Shown here: in pieces, positions 34,461-46,500 of the stretch
Layout: the number at the start of each line of letters is the position of its first letter
How positions within the stretch are numbered: the first letter of the stretch is position 1
DNA from: Cyrtodaria siliqua
Lineage: Eukaryota > Mollusca > Bivalvia > Adapedonta > Hiatellidae
Direction: 5' to 3'
DNA length: 64,000 bases
Assembly: GCA_037043455.1 (NCBI GenBank)
Contig: JAWPHD010003086.1
Span: 165,077 to 229,076, forward strand
The notes under the pieces: generated by a model
The model's database searches: none
What the model saw: only the letters and a program-made list of their open reading frames with translations
Told to the model about the DNA's origin: nothing
Position numbers and translations under genes: made by a program

Positions 34461-36009
34461 GGTAATATATTGTTCTCATAATGTTTATACCCAAGCTTTC
34501 ACAAAGTGAAATGGGAGATATATAGGAATCATGCTATCTGTAATGTCCCGTCGCGTCCCATAAGACAATTTTGTCCCGTTGCATCCCGTAACACATTTCT
34601 ATTACTTGCATTCCTGAAACAGTTTTGAATGGGTTGTTACCAAACTTCATATACACATGACAACTGATCAAAAAAGGGGATATTCATCACCTTCAGTAAA
34701 AGTTGAGCTGAATAAACTAAAGTGTGTGCAAAATACATATTAGAGCAGATTTTGTGGGATGTTTTGCTCCTCAAACCGTCTGTCACAAATTTGTGCAAAA
34801 ATGGTAAAAATCTGATAAATTATTGGGCAAAACATTAACAAATCTATATGTTTGGTCTTGTATTCCAAATACTCATGTTTTCAAATTAAGATAAAATCAC
34901 ACACTCATGTTGTATAGATTTGTTTGGTCAGTTTAATGTTTTACAATGTCACTAACACCATTACAAAATCATACTTGCAAACGTTCCGATTTTTTCCCCT
35001 CGTCCTGTGCCAATTTTTTAGCAAAAAATGTGAGAACAAGAAAAAAAAATGGCCTTATTATAATGTGTTTTGTTCATACAAGCCTTAAATAAATGAATGT
35101 ACCTAAATGTCCCTGTGGTACACCATACATAGTTTTTAACAACTCAAAAGTAGTCCCAGTTTCAATGAATTTTTGAAAAGTTTGACAAAAATAATTGTTT
35201 TGTTTTCTTTAATTCTTTATGAAATATTAAAACTTGAAGATATTAGGCAAAGGCACTGCATTTAGAATACTTTCAATTAGTAATATATGCTTTTATTGGC
35301 CAAAAAAAATTAGTAGAACATTTATTTGCTTTTATGGAAAGTACATAATAGAAAAGACTCACATAATAAAGAACATTTTTTCTACAAATAACTTTTACAG
35401 TTTGAATATGCTTCAACAGAAAAAGTAAATAATTCCGCTTCTAATGATGTATATATCAACATAGTTTTTCTTAAAGAAGGTACAAAAAAAAAATATATAT
35501 AAGAAATTGATTATGACCGGCATTTAGATGAACTGAATATTGGAGCAGGCTGAGTCGTTTTACTTAGACTGGAGTCCTCAACAATACAATATTTGTGCAG
35601 ATTTACTTTGTTTTATACAGGCTTTCAAACATCTACAGAACATAAAAAACAAAACATCTTCGAGTAAAATTGTACTATACTTTTCGATTATAAAGGGCAC
35701 TATTTCTGCCAAATAAATATTATTTCTGATATTATGTTCACATCAATAGTGTTGAATTACTGTCATCTATTATATATCATTGACCTTGTTCATGCCTATA
35801 ATATGCATTTGGATGAAAATTTCAATTAACCATACCCCATCCATTTTGGATTTTCTTTTCAAAGATGGCTAACCAGTAGTCCATAAACTATAGAACCGGT
35901 TTAATCTCCCAGTATACCTGTTACCACACCCAAGAATGCGGCCTAGGGGTTAAGCGACTAAGTCATGAAACCCCATGTAATTCCTTTAAATGTCTATCTA
36001 AGGCGTTTT
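34461..36009. other. No gene; possible old repeat end
   Basis: 34490-34610 contains AAAGTGAAATGGGAGATATA and CCCGTCGCGTCCCATAAG, which look like the end of an interspersed repeat, but no second copy occurs in the window. The rest is AT-rich and unrecognised. Confidence 0.35.
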
Positions 36010-36305
36010 TTTTATTTATTCATAGTGTCACTATTAACAATGTTGTCCGGAAGACGATTCCGTGCGTTTATGAATCTTTGTCTGAAGAAGCTTCGTCGAA
36101 TGTTTAATATTGATCTAATTAATTAATTTCATTGAGTTTAAACGTGTTGTTGACGCGTTCAAAGTAAATAGCTTACTTTTATTAATATCTTCTTTTTCAG
36201 TAAATATGTTAAATGTTTCAATAAGGCCACCATGATGCCTGCGAAATTCAAGACTAGTGAGGTTTAACTAATTAAGTCTTTCATGATACGACGTACAGTA
36301 CATCA
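36010..36305 (-). pseudogene. LINE reverse transcriptase C-terminal remnant
   Basis: The minus strand encodes LTSLEFRRHHGGLIETFNIF followed by TEKEDINKSKLFTLNAS, the region just after the reverse transcriptase of CR1/Jockey-type LINEs. After a frame change, SFFRQRFINARNRLPDNIV gives the usual ending. Multiple frameshifts and stops; only about 90 codons remain. Confidence 0.8.
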
Positions 36306-36359
36306 GAGCTAAATAAAGGGATTTGTCAGTTTCTTACGTCAGTTTCTTACATATAGCAG

Positions 36360-36560
36360 GTTTGCATGTAATTTCCTGCATTTTATGCATTTCCGGTCCA
36401 GATATTCAGTTTTAAGTCAGACAAATATAGTCAAGTCTATTTTAGTGATTTTTTTGATATTCCATTAGAATGCCTACTTCAGTGTTTGGTATCATCCCAA
36501 CATTTTACCGAAAAACCTTCCTCGGTGTGCCTCGGCGTAGCTACGGGCCTGTATATCTCA
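36360..36560 (+). repeat. Dispersed repeat D2, copy 1
   Basis: TTTCCTGCATTTTATGCATT, CAGTTTTAAGTCAGACAA and CCTTCCTCGGTGTGCCTCGG match 48105-48480, which carries a SINE at the position equivalent to about 36465. Confidence 0.7.
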
Positions 36561-36673
36561 TTATCGCTGACCGACGTTTGACTTATTTATACGTTAATGA
36601 TGAAGGGGAGTTTATGAATAATTACTAATGTGATATTTCATCCGGCCAGTCGTCACCACAAAGTAATAAATAC

Positions 36674-37013
36674 GTTAAAGAAACTAACCCGCCAAATAAC
36701 GGCAAAATTACATTAAAAAACAGTTATCCAGGTGTTCATTTCATATAATAAATATATGTGCCGATTAAAAGTATAGGTTTATTTACTTAAAATACTATGA
36801 ATTGAATATATGCGTAAAATGAATTGGTAACTCGTAATTCGAAGCTACCGTTTTGGGATTTGGTCTGGCTGGTTAAAGCCGTTTATATTGTGTCTATTTG
36901 GAATTTGGATTCTCAAGATACCTTGCCGTCAGTAGGTTTCGAAACGGTGCACATCTGATCACATATGTTGAAAAATGTGGCTTGGCTGTTGTTGGCGGGA
37001 TAGCTTCTTTAAC
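36674..37013. mobile_element. 340-bp MITE, family T3, copy 2
   Basis: GTTAAAGAAACTAACCCGCC at the left; the inverted GGCGGGATAGCTTCTTTAAC at the right, an almost perfect 20-bp terminal inverted repeat. Copy 1 is at 28275-28609. Confidence 0.9.
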
Positions 37014-37043
37014 AATAGTTATTTGCTTATCCTTAGTCTGACA

Positions 37044-37086
37044 GGCACGCACGCACGCACACGCACGCACGCACGCGCGCGCGCAC
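37044..37086. repeat. (GCAC)n/(GC)n microsatellite
   Basis: About ten GCAC units degenerating into GCGCGCGC just outside MITE T3 copy 2; prone to Z-DNA. Confidence 0.95.
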
Positions 37087-37404
37087 ATGCCAATGAAAAC
37101 ACACCATTGAACACTTAAACATTGAACACCATTTAACCATTCAAATGTTGTTTATTGTTTTTGCGGGGTATTTACAAAGTTTATTTTTAAAAGTAGTTTG
37201 TGTCAGCTCAGTATTAGGTAAAGTAAGCTATATAGTAAATACTGTTAAGAAAATGTCAAGCAAGTTTTTAGTATGTGTTATTGATTGCAAACACAAACTC
37301 GACACATTATCTATGGTCGTGTTTTATGCATTGCGAATACAAACTTGACGCATTTTGTATGGTCGAATATCATTATTATGTAATAAGTCAATCTTTGTAT
37401 GTGT

Positions 37405-40400
37405 TTATCTTCCATTGAACCAACTCTTGGCTCTGTCCATCCACTTAGATGTGCTGTTCCGTGCCCCACTGAAGACATCCCCGGCTTTGTCCTGGAATGT
37501 GCGTACGTCCTTTGCAGCGTTGTTTCCAAATATATCAAGTCTGTAAAGCACAGAAAAAACAAATAAGCTTAGATTTAGTTGAAACCTAATACAGCTTAAC
37601 TCTTGTTGGTGCCTAATATAGCTTAGTCTCTTGTTGGTGCCTAATATAGCTTAGTCTCTTGTTGGTGCTTAATATAAATGATGTCAGAGTTTGTATGAAA
37701 AGGGAACTGTAGTATCCAACAAAGGGTTAATAAAAATTAACTTAAAATGAAATCGTAACGAATATTTCGGTTCGGATTAACACAACATCCGACGACTGAT
37801 ATGTCTCGCCTAACACTGCAACACCCCCTTTCGAAGATTATGTGCAGGTTTCCTGGGTAGACCAGTACTAAGCAATGTGGATTAATTATCTTGCTCAAGG
37901 ATAAATAACATCACCATGGAGAGGATCGAACCCACAACCTTTCGATCTAAAGTCTGGCGCTCTACCACTGAACCACGCACTCCACAATTAAGCGACGTAT
38001 TTTCCCATGAAAACGAAGAAGGATAAAAATATCGGACAGGGAAAGCAGCATTCAAGGACGACAGTCAACCACAAAACACAAAAACAAACACGCAAACAGA
38101 CAAACGAAAAGGCAAAAGTAATAAAAAATGCAAACGACATCACAAACACAAAAGGGTTGACAATATGGCTACCGCCTTGGAACGGTCAGTGGCAAAGTAG
38201 GTCACTGGGGGTTTAAACCGGTTCTAGGGTGCACCAAACCTCACACTTACCCTACTGTCATCCCATTGAAACAGGACAGTGTAAATAAAGAAATCCCCGC
38301 CATGATCTAAACTCTAACCAACAAGGCAGCATCAATAGGCAATATAAGTAAAACACAAAAATGCTCGTGTAAATATAATACAAAAAAACAATAGCCTAGA
38401 AAGCCACAATGAAGGTACTCAATGACTTGGCAGAAGCCAGAGCAGTAAGAGAATACACCATTAAGGGCACGACAAGAAAGAACATGGACAAACATCAAAC
38501 GCCACCGTCCCAATGGGCTTTAGGTAGGCGTCATCATAGGGTCCACAGCCTGTCCGGTCATCGTACAATTAAAGAGGAAAGCATAGTGGCGAACTGTAAA
38601 AAGGTCCACCACCAAGCATGCAGTACGTTGCAAAATGATAGGGTCATAACCTCTTTTGATAAACTTTTTAACAAGTTTAACAAAGATAGTATGAAAATGA
38701 TCATGACCAAGAATCTTACGAAGTTTATAGTTCAAGGTCGAAAATGGTATCTAAGAATTAGCTCGTACTGCCCAATATACAACTTTAGTAAATTTAGTTC
38801 TTGAGAAACATAGATAAACGCCAAATCTTGATGTTACATTGACGAGGTTAATAAATCGAGGGCTAGAGGAAAACTATTTATCTTGTTCTTTATTTATATG
38901 TAGTTACAATAGTTTTCCACTAAGCCCTCGAAATGACCTATAAACGTCAAGGTCATTAGTGAAACAGCTCTCCTTGTTTGAACGATAGTATTCAATATAC
39001 AAGCATGATTCAAGTAGGGTTGCTCCAGTATATATGGTACCTGTGAAACAGACTAAAACGGAAAAAAAAAGTTAAACTTGTTTATGAGCCGTAAAAGTCA
39101 ATGTCACTCTGGGTAATTGAGGTTCTACCCAATGTAGGATTCAAGTTTGGTTATTCTAGTGGCATACATACATAAAAGCACAAACTTAACGTTGACGCCT
39201 TCGCCGTCAACGGAACATTATCACATAATTATGTTTCCTCATGTTTTCTTCGAAAAGGCAAGGCAAAAACCAGGTCTTGCACACACCATATAGAAAAAAA
39301 CAAATACCTGCAGGAATTAAATACCACTCAACATACATATATTCCAAACCTCATGATAAAAAAGAAATCAAATTAAGGCCTATCACACACTAATGCCAAA
39401 AAAAGAAAAATACACATTTTCTCAACTATAGTGAGAATACTCGTATGTACCTCAATATAGACAGGTATTCTCCACCCAACCGCCACCTACTCCCCACACA
39501 CCCACATACTACTCCCCACCCACCCACCCACACACCCCCACACACACACACACACACACGAATAGAATATGTCACTTACCGAGTAACCATATTTCGGATT
39601 CTGTCTTCCTTTGGCACCAGGGAAAGAGTTGTATTAGCAGGATCTTGAAATCTACTAACAATACGGTTCATAAATGTCTGCGCTGTTTTCATCCAACCTG
39701 GCACTCCGCCCGTTACAGCATTCTCATTTGCGACCGCCTCTCCAGCGTTTGTTTGTTGACAGCTTCCTAGTTTAAAAATACAAATTACAGAACCTTATAA
39801 AGTGAACATGTGACATGGCTCTTGAATACTAAATGATTTAAAATGCGTGTTGACTCCCGATTAATATGCAGTTGTGTTACGTGTATTATTGCTATAGCTA
39901 CATCAACAATACAAAATGGATAACTAACACAGGTGGTATATCAACAATACAGCCAGAATATATAACTCTGACGTTATAACTACAATACAGTTTTTAGTTT
40001 TATATCAAACGCTGACGTTATATCAACAAGACAGTCAGAATATTTAACACTGACGTTACATCAACATCAACATAATAGTTTGAATTATCAATAGTCAACA
40101 ATACAGTTTATAATATACTGTTTACTAGGTGTTCGTTAGATTATTGTTTTATATTTGAATAATTTCACTTAAGGTTAGATAACCAACAAGCGTGGCGAGT
40201 GAGTTATCAAATAATAAATCCACCTAAAGATCCACTTATACAATATAAAACATGTATTTGCTTTAAAATACGTAGGTATTACTCACCTCGTTCAATACTT
40301 TTTTTTTTGCATACCGGATAAGGCTATCCACGTTTTACGATATGCAAGAAAGTCTCTAGGGTGAGATGGAAATATCTAGCCCGGTAAAATGACGGATATC

Positions 40401-40982
40401 TTTGTCCGGTATGCAAGTAAAATGACAGATATCCTTGTCCGGTATGCAAGTAGGTATGCAAGAAAGTCTTTTCTTGCATACCGAACAAGGATATCCGTCA
40501 TTTTACCGGGGCTAGATATTTCCATCTCACCCTAGGGTCGAGATAAAATTCACGCGCGCCAACATCCTGTATTTAGGAAACATGCAAAATGTTAGTAGCT
40601 GGCAGCGTCAACGCTCAACATGTTTCTGAAATACAAGAAAAAGAATCTATCATGGGTATCCTGTTCAGATAGGGAATTCAAAAGCTCGGTAGAAGTGTTT
40701 TAATCGAAACCTCGGCAGAGTCTCGGTTTCCCATAAAACACTTATTGCCGAGGTTCCTATAAGAACACTTATACCTCGGGTTGGAATTCCCTATCTTCAC
40801 CGGATACCCATGAACGATTCTTATAATCTTTTCACTCAGATGTTATTTTAATATATCTATAATATATGTTACATGTTAATCTATGTCTTTATAGAACTAA
40901 GAAATCAAAATGACATACCATTTTCAATGAAGATAACGTATACCACAGCAAAAACACAAAAGCAAATTGTAAATGTATGCAT
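37405..40982 (-). CDS. Small secreted protein gene, 128 aa, unknown family
   Basis: Three exons on the minus strand: 40982-40919 (ATG, 64 nt), 39766-39580 (187 nt) and 37540-37405 (136 nt, TAA). Donors AATG|GTATGT and CTCG|GTAAGT and acceptors AACTAG and TTTACAG are consensus, and phases agree (1, then 2). Product: hydrophobic signal peptide at residues 1-20 (MHTFTICFCVFAVVYVIFIE), then SCQQTNAGEAVANENAVTGG, PGWMKTAQTFMNRIVSRFQD, and a basic tail ending KWMDRAKSWFNGR. One cysteine (C24) follows the signal. Possible N-glycosylation at NTT (66) and NST (112). The middle and end look amphipathic and helical with paired Trp/Phe. I recognise no family: it could be a secreted effector, peptide precursor or cytokine-like protein. 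The frame is intact across all three exons, so it is probably functional. Intron 1 (1152 bp) holds two foldback elements and intron 2 (2039 bp) holds SINE-B and R1. Confidence 0.72.
37849..37983 (-). mobile_element. tRNA-derived SINE, family SINE-B
   Basis: On the minus strand GGAGTGCGTGGTTCAGTGGT opens a tRNA-like head with box B GGGTTCGATCC, then TTATTTATCCTTGAGCAAGA and AGTACTGGTCTACCCAGGAA. Matches 49569-49781 and 52376-52590. In intron 2 of the secreted-protein gene. Confidence 0.85.
38000..38815 (+). repeat. Dispersed repeat R1, longest copy
   Basis: Nearly 800 bp: CAAACACAAAAGGGTTGACA, GGAACGGTCAGTGGCAAAGT, CCCATTGAAACAGGACAGTG, GGCAGCATCAATAGGCAATA, GTCCGGTCATCGTACAATTA and GATAGGGTCATAACCTCTTT. 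The 131-codon frame inside has no domain and is treated as chance. Confidence 0.78.
38856..38931. repeat. Hairpin (22-bp arms)
   Basis: TCGAGGGCTAGAGGAAAACT... pairs with the inverted ...AGTTTTCCACTAAGCCCTCG across a ~33-bp loop, with about three mismatches. Confidence 0.85.
39460..39562. repeat. CCCA/CA-rich simple repeat
   Basis: CCACCC- and CACAC-rich tract next to the donor of exon 2 of the secreted-protein gene (39580). It creates a spurious plus-strand ORF. Confidence 0.85.
40318..40540. mobile_element. Foldback element with ~62-bp arms
   Basis: Left arm 40356-40417 (CTAGGGTGAGATGGAAATAT ... TTGTCCGGTATGCAAG) pairs with the inverted right arm 40473-40536. Inside, GGATATC-TTGTCCGGTATGCAAG is partly repeated. 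In intron 1 of the secreted-protein gene. Confidence 0.88.
40641..40830. mobile_element. ~190-bp foldback element
   Basis: AAGAATCTATCATGGGTATC at the left and its inverse GATACCCATGAACGATTCTT at the right. GATAGGGAATTC and GAATTCCCTATC lie inside, and CTCGG/CCGAG pairs extend the stem. In intron 1 of the secreted-protein gene. Confidence 0.85.
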
Positions 40983-41445
40983 TGTTCTGGTTTCCAGTAC
41001 TTTCCAAATAAGATATTAGTCTTCAGTTGTATGCATGCGACGGTTAGAACAACACAGTTACTTGACAATGATTTGTAAGGGTCGGCCGGTAATGTACTGT
41101 TACTTGTTAGTTTGACAGTCGTACGTCAGTGGTCACTGCGTGAAACCACAACTATATACATAAAAGACAAAGAAACTAATAAATCATACTAGATGGCATT
41201 TGTGGTCAACCTTGTCACCCTCTGGTGATTTTTTTTTTTTTTTACAAAACTGGTCATTCTTAAAAAGGTCAAATTTTGTATCCATACACAGACCTAATAA
41301 CAAATAGATAGGAAACTAGGAAAATTATCTAAATTTCAGGTGGCACATTGCGAAAATTGCACAAATTAACACACATATCACGAAGCGCTTTTTAGTTTGT
41401 TGGATAAATCGACATTTTAAAAGACACAAGTGCTTCCATGGCCGG

Positions 41446-44400
41446 GATAGTAATAATAATAAAAATAATAATGATAATAATAATAATAATAAATTCTTTA
41501 TTTAAAGAAAGTTAACACATTATGACATAATATCAAGAAATAAACATCATATTTTCAATGCGGCCTTCTCTACATAAATTAACAAACATTTAGTGATTTT
41601 TATCAATAAAAGTTAACATTCAATCTTCGACAAACACTCAATTATGTTTGAATATAGAACAAAACGTAACAGTCTTACATAATGTACATATATGTCAAGC
41701 AAAAAAATAAATAAATATTGACTTTAGTATCATTAATATCAATGTGCATTTTGCAACAGACATTTCTTATAATTATATTTAAATGACTGGATAGTAGGAA
41801 GAGAACGTATGTCGATCGGTATATTGTTCCAAACGTGTCGACCAAAGTCGCTAAATGTGTCTTTCATATATTTAGTTTGCGGTTTTTGTAACAAGATCAT
41901 TTCGTGTAGCTGATCGCAGATTATACCTATTATTACATGAGAATGTCAAAAGTTGTGTGATATGTAATAAGGAGTTAGGTTGTTTATTGACTTATATATC
42001 AACACACTGGTATGGTAATGACATATGTTTTGAAAAGGAAGTTCAATGAACATATCCTTAGAATTAGTTCGAAAAGGTTTGTTTAATATTATTCTTGCTG
42101 CCCTTTTCTGAATTTTATATATTTTATCTTCTATTTGTTTGCTTTTATCCCACACAGTACAGCAATAATCAAAGTAGACATTTGGATGTAGACATTATAA
42201 AACATAATTTTCATATCACATGTTAAATAGTAAGATTTACGTTTCAATAAGACAGTTTTAGAATTGAGTTTGAAACACATTTTTACTATTTGTACATTCC
42301 AAGACAACGTTCTGTCAACATAAACTCCCAGGACCTTTTGAACTGCGACATTTTCTTTATATAAACTATCATCAGTTAATTTCAATATATCCACATGTTT
42401 GAGCTTGTGAATTGTTCCTATGGTCATGCATTTAGTTTTCGATGGATGGATTGACATATTATTCAAAATACACCACTTATTTTAAATATTCAAACGACCT
42501 TGAAGTCTATTTTGTACATCCAAAATGTTATAATCAGATTCGTATACTGTAGAATATCTGTATTTCCAGAGGAGGATGCGAATAGAATAATGTACAATAG
42601 AAATAACAATAGACCTAGTTTTAATCCCTGAGGAACACCTGAAGTAACTTTAAACATCTCGAATTTTAAAGTTTTTACCTTTATCAATTGTTTTCTATTC
42701 GAAAGATATAAATCAAATAATTTAATGGTATTGTCTGAAAAATGGTAAAGTTTCAATTTGTGTATCAATAGTATATGTTCTACAAGATCAAATGCCTTTC
42801 TTAGATCAAGAAATACAGCTCCTATTAATTTAACTAAGTCTATATCTTTTAACCATACTTCTATTAACCGTATCAGAGCAGTATGACATGAATGATATTG
42901 TCTGAAACCTGACTGGATCTCGTGAATAACAGTATACGTCTTGAAATAGAATAGTATTTGAATGGCTATATGACGCTCAAATATTTTTGAAATTGATGGT
43001 CAGACTGAAATTGGACGATAATTACATGGGTCCTCTTTATTTCCATTTTTATGTATATGAATAACACATGCCAAAAACGAGTGTCGTAAAACAATTAAAT
43101 GGAACAAGGTTACGGTATATCAATTGTCAGCATACGAGCAGGAAGTATCGCTTAATATTCAAACGTGTAAGTATATAGAACCTTTAACACATACAGACGG
43201 ACGGAACACCATAGACATGCTATATGATAACATTTGTGATGTATTATGTAAAGCTTCAGAACGTTCGTTCCCTAAATCAACATATCGACCGTACTTAAAA
43301 CCTTACTGGAATGAAGAATTAAAACAGCTACACTATCTAATGAATCAAAAACGTCATATCTGGACCAATAAGGGAAAACCAAGAGGTCCTGTATCCAATA
43401 GTTACATTGCATACAAGGACGCTAAAAGGGAGTTTAGAAAACATCACAGGACTCGATCTGAACATTATTTAAATTCACTAAATGAAGACATAGATAATGC
43501 TGCTGATGTTGATTCTGGCTGCTTTTGGAGGTTGATAAACTCTAGGAAATCCCGTGCTAACGGAGCGTGTAATTCCGAGATGGTATTTGATGGTAATACT
43601 TACCGTAATGCGAGTTCTATTGCAGAGGAGTGGGGCAAGTATTTTTGTAATCTTTACAAAGATGATGTAAAACCAACGTTTGATATGGACTTTCGAAATT
43701 CTGTAAAAACTGTTGTGGGTGAATTGAAGCAGCATGACATTTTAAATGAATCATTTTCACCATTTCTCCTAGACGATTTATTTAAAGACATATCGTCATT
43801 GAAAAGAAATAAATTGTGTGGTTTGGACTCAATATATAACGAAAACATTATCCATGGCGGTAAAGATTTTCATATGTGTATCTTAAAGTTATATAACTAT
43901 ATGTACAGATTCTCACATATACCGAAGAAAATGAAGTCTGGTTTGATAATAACTCTACACAAAGGAGGGCGCAAGAGGAAAGACGACCCGGCAAACTATC
44001 GAGCAATAACACTGTCTTCGTCTATTCTTAAGCTGTACGAAAAGCTACTACTCCGACGCGTTGAATGTGAAAATCCAGTGTATTTTAGTCCTCTGCAAGG
44101 GGGGTTTCAAAAAGGAATTGGTTCGATCATGACATCATTTCTTCTTCGTGAGTGTGTATATTACTCAAAAGAGTCAGGTAGTAAATTGATTATATGTTTT
44201 TTTCGACGTGAAGACGGCATTCGATAAAGTTTGGCACGATGGGTTATTTTTCCAACTTCATAAACGCGGTTTCAACCCACACTTATGGAAAGCATTTGTT
44301 AGTCTTCATGAAGAACTAGAAAGTTGTGTTTTGTACAAAGGACATACATCGGATGTTTTCCCTGTCAACATTGGTACTAGACAGGGTGGAATTAGCTCGC

Positions 44401-46243
44401 CTTTCCTCTACTTATGCTTCATTGACGAGCTTATAAAAGAATTGGAAGACATGCATGCAGGTTTCTGTATTAAAGGCGTTCCAGTACCGTGCAAAGTATC
44501 AGCAGATGACATGACATTAATGTCGCTTACAAAAAACGGCATGGACCGAATGATGGAAACGTGTTACAAATACTCTTGTAAGTGGGGATACGAGTACAAT
44601 GCGTCTAAATCAGCCATAATGGTATGCAACGAGTCGAAACAGCAATACAATAATTCTTCTAGAATTTGGAAAGTAGGAAATGATTTCGTCAATGAAGTCG
44701 AAAATTATAACCATTTAGGTGTTACACTTAATAAATATTTGAATTGCTCTGTAAATATTAAAGATGCAAATGCAAAAATTAAAGGTACTCTCTTGAGTCT
44801 ATTCATGACGATGGGGGTATTCATCCATATACTGCTAAAAAAAAATGTATAAAACAATTGTGTTACCTAAAGGTTTATACGGTTCCGAGCTGGCAATTTT
44901 CCTTCTAAGTTTGTATGGAAACGTTTACTAAACAAATGCGTAAACATGCGTGAAGAGGTAAATTGGTACCTCCGAGTTCATACAGTTGAAATGAACGATT
45001 TTTGTTGTATTCAACCAGTGTTTGGTGAAAGTATTGTATGGCGTTTGTGCCGAATTAATCCAAAAATGACTCATAGTTGTAAAAATGTTATAAACATGTT
45101 GTCTAGAATGTGCTCATTTAACAAAGAAAAACTTTGCTCACTATGTGGTTTGATATATACTGGTGATGTTAAACATGCAATGTTTGAATGCAGTTATTTT
45201 GTGGAAACTCGTAATGATGTTTTAAGTCACAATCGCCAATATTTTGTTGAGGAAGTGTTTACATTGTTAACTGGGCTTGCTGCTATAGACCGACTCGCCG
45301 TTCGGTTAGGTGCTCCGTGTGAAAGAATGATGTCTCTCCTTGGCTATGAATACGCATCATTCTTAGAGTATAGCATAGCAAGTATTAGCAAAACGTGGTC
45401 TCTGTTTATCATTCATTAACAGGAGCGCAAGCGTCTATGATATGAATCGCAACTATTTATGTATAATTTAATGTAGTTCCTGTTCAAATACAACAAATAC
45501 TTGAATATTAGATATAATCTAGTTAACATTTATATTTTGTGTTTGTTTCATTATTGTGGCAATATGTATATGCTGCTTTCAGGAACATTGTACATAATCA
45601 TTTATTTACTAATTTTTTGCTTGTCATATTTTCTCTCTTTATTCATTTGTTTCTATGTTTTATTGCATATTCATATACTCTGTACTGTAATTATATGTAA
45701 TGTCTGTATGACTCTCCGCATGTGGAGGATATAAAGAAATAAATCATGCTCAAGGTCGTAACGACGTGTATGCGGAACTTTATTAGCTATATATACTAGG
45801 ATACCTTTCCTGTCTTTTCTTTCAAATGTAAAATTGCTGATGTATATATCATTATCATCGGCATTTGCAGTAAAAAAAGTTTCACAGAGCCCTTATATAT
45901 CTGTCGAGTTTGGTTGGCTTAAGTGGTATTTTATTTCATCAACCTTTGGCATTATATGACGTACGTTAAGATTAGCAATGTGTAATCCGTTTTGATTATA
46001 GTTAAATGAACTTACGTTTGAATTGTTGTTCTTTAAATGTACATTATTTGTTTCAATGGTATTAACGTTACCTGTGGTTATTATGTTTGTTATATTATTA
46101 TTCGAAATAGCTTCTTTAGTTGGGGACAACGAAACTTCACTCACAACAGTCTCGGTATTTATACAACTTACGTTAGAGATTGAATTATTATCAGTTCCCG
46201 ACGTAGACTTTATATTATAAGTAGTTTTAATATTAACATGCAT
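41446..46243 (-). pseudogene. CR1-like LINE-A, minus strand, split by another LINE
   Basis: From 5' (high coordinates): endonuclease start GLHIANLNVRHIMPKVDEIK at about 45900-46000, continuing after a TAA as GLCETFFTANADDNDIYISN and GILVYIANKVPHTRRYDLEH down to 45745. After the insertion, reverse transcriptase from about 43078: HKNGNKEDPCNYRPIS, GAVFLDLRKAFDLVEH, VTSGVPQGLKLGLLLFLLYI; then KTKCMTIGTIHKLKHVD, YKIQKRAARIILNKPF and LTPYYISHNF. Several stops and frameshifts. It ends in an ATT-type microsatellite (41446-41492), as CR1/L2-like elements often do. The late endonuclease and linker (roughly 1 kb) are missing at the insertion point. Confidence 0.88.
43080..45744 (+). pseudogene. 5'-truncated LINE-B inserted in LINE-A on the opposite strand
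   Basis: Opens near the end of the endonuclease (TIKWNKVTVYQLSAYE), then PYWNEELKQL, LHKGGRKRKDDPANYRAITL, LQGGFQKG, DVKTAFDKVWHDGLFF, GTRQGGISSPFLYLCFIDEL and the active-site box SADDM (where YADD is usual), finishing with a CSLCGLIYTGDVKHAMFEC knuckle. One extra T in a run of seven at about 44200-44206 shifts the frame before DVKTAF, and another shift at about 44820-44850 follows KIKGTLLSLF. The 3' end reads GGATATAAAGAAATAAA. A recent but dead copy of a different lineage from LINE-A. Confidence 0.88.
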
Positions 46244-46324
46244 TTTGTGTATTCCTGTTGAATTATCATCATTGTTGGAAAACTATTTTTGTTTTAATAT
46301 GAGACTCAAAGAGATGGTAAAGAC

Positions 46325-46500
46325 TCTGTTCCAGAACCGTCTCGAGTCCCACTTGGAACTCGACTTATAACTGAGAATGTCGATTCTTACGGACCGCGGG
46401 AGATATACCCAGGAAAAAGCGGGTGGCCTGCCTCCACCCCGAACAACTCGAAAGTCATCTATATAGCGTAAAATGTGGAAAAAAAACGTAAAGCATCTCA
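46325..46500 (+). mobile_element. SINE-A, partial
   Basis: Only the box B side of the head (CTCGAGTCCCACTTGGAACT) and body TGTCGATTCTTACGGA, ATATACCCAGGAAAAAGCGG, GTGGCCTGCCTCCACC. Diverged. Confidence 0.72.

Noticed and set aside
38409..38804. 131-codon ORF
   Set aside because: Lies in an R1 repeat; other R1 copies do not keep the frame.
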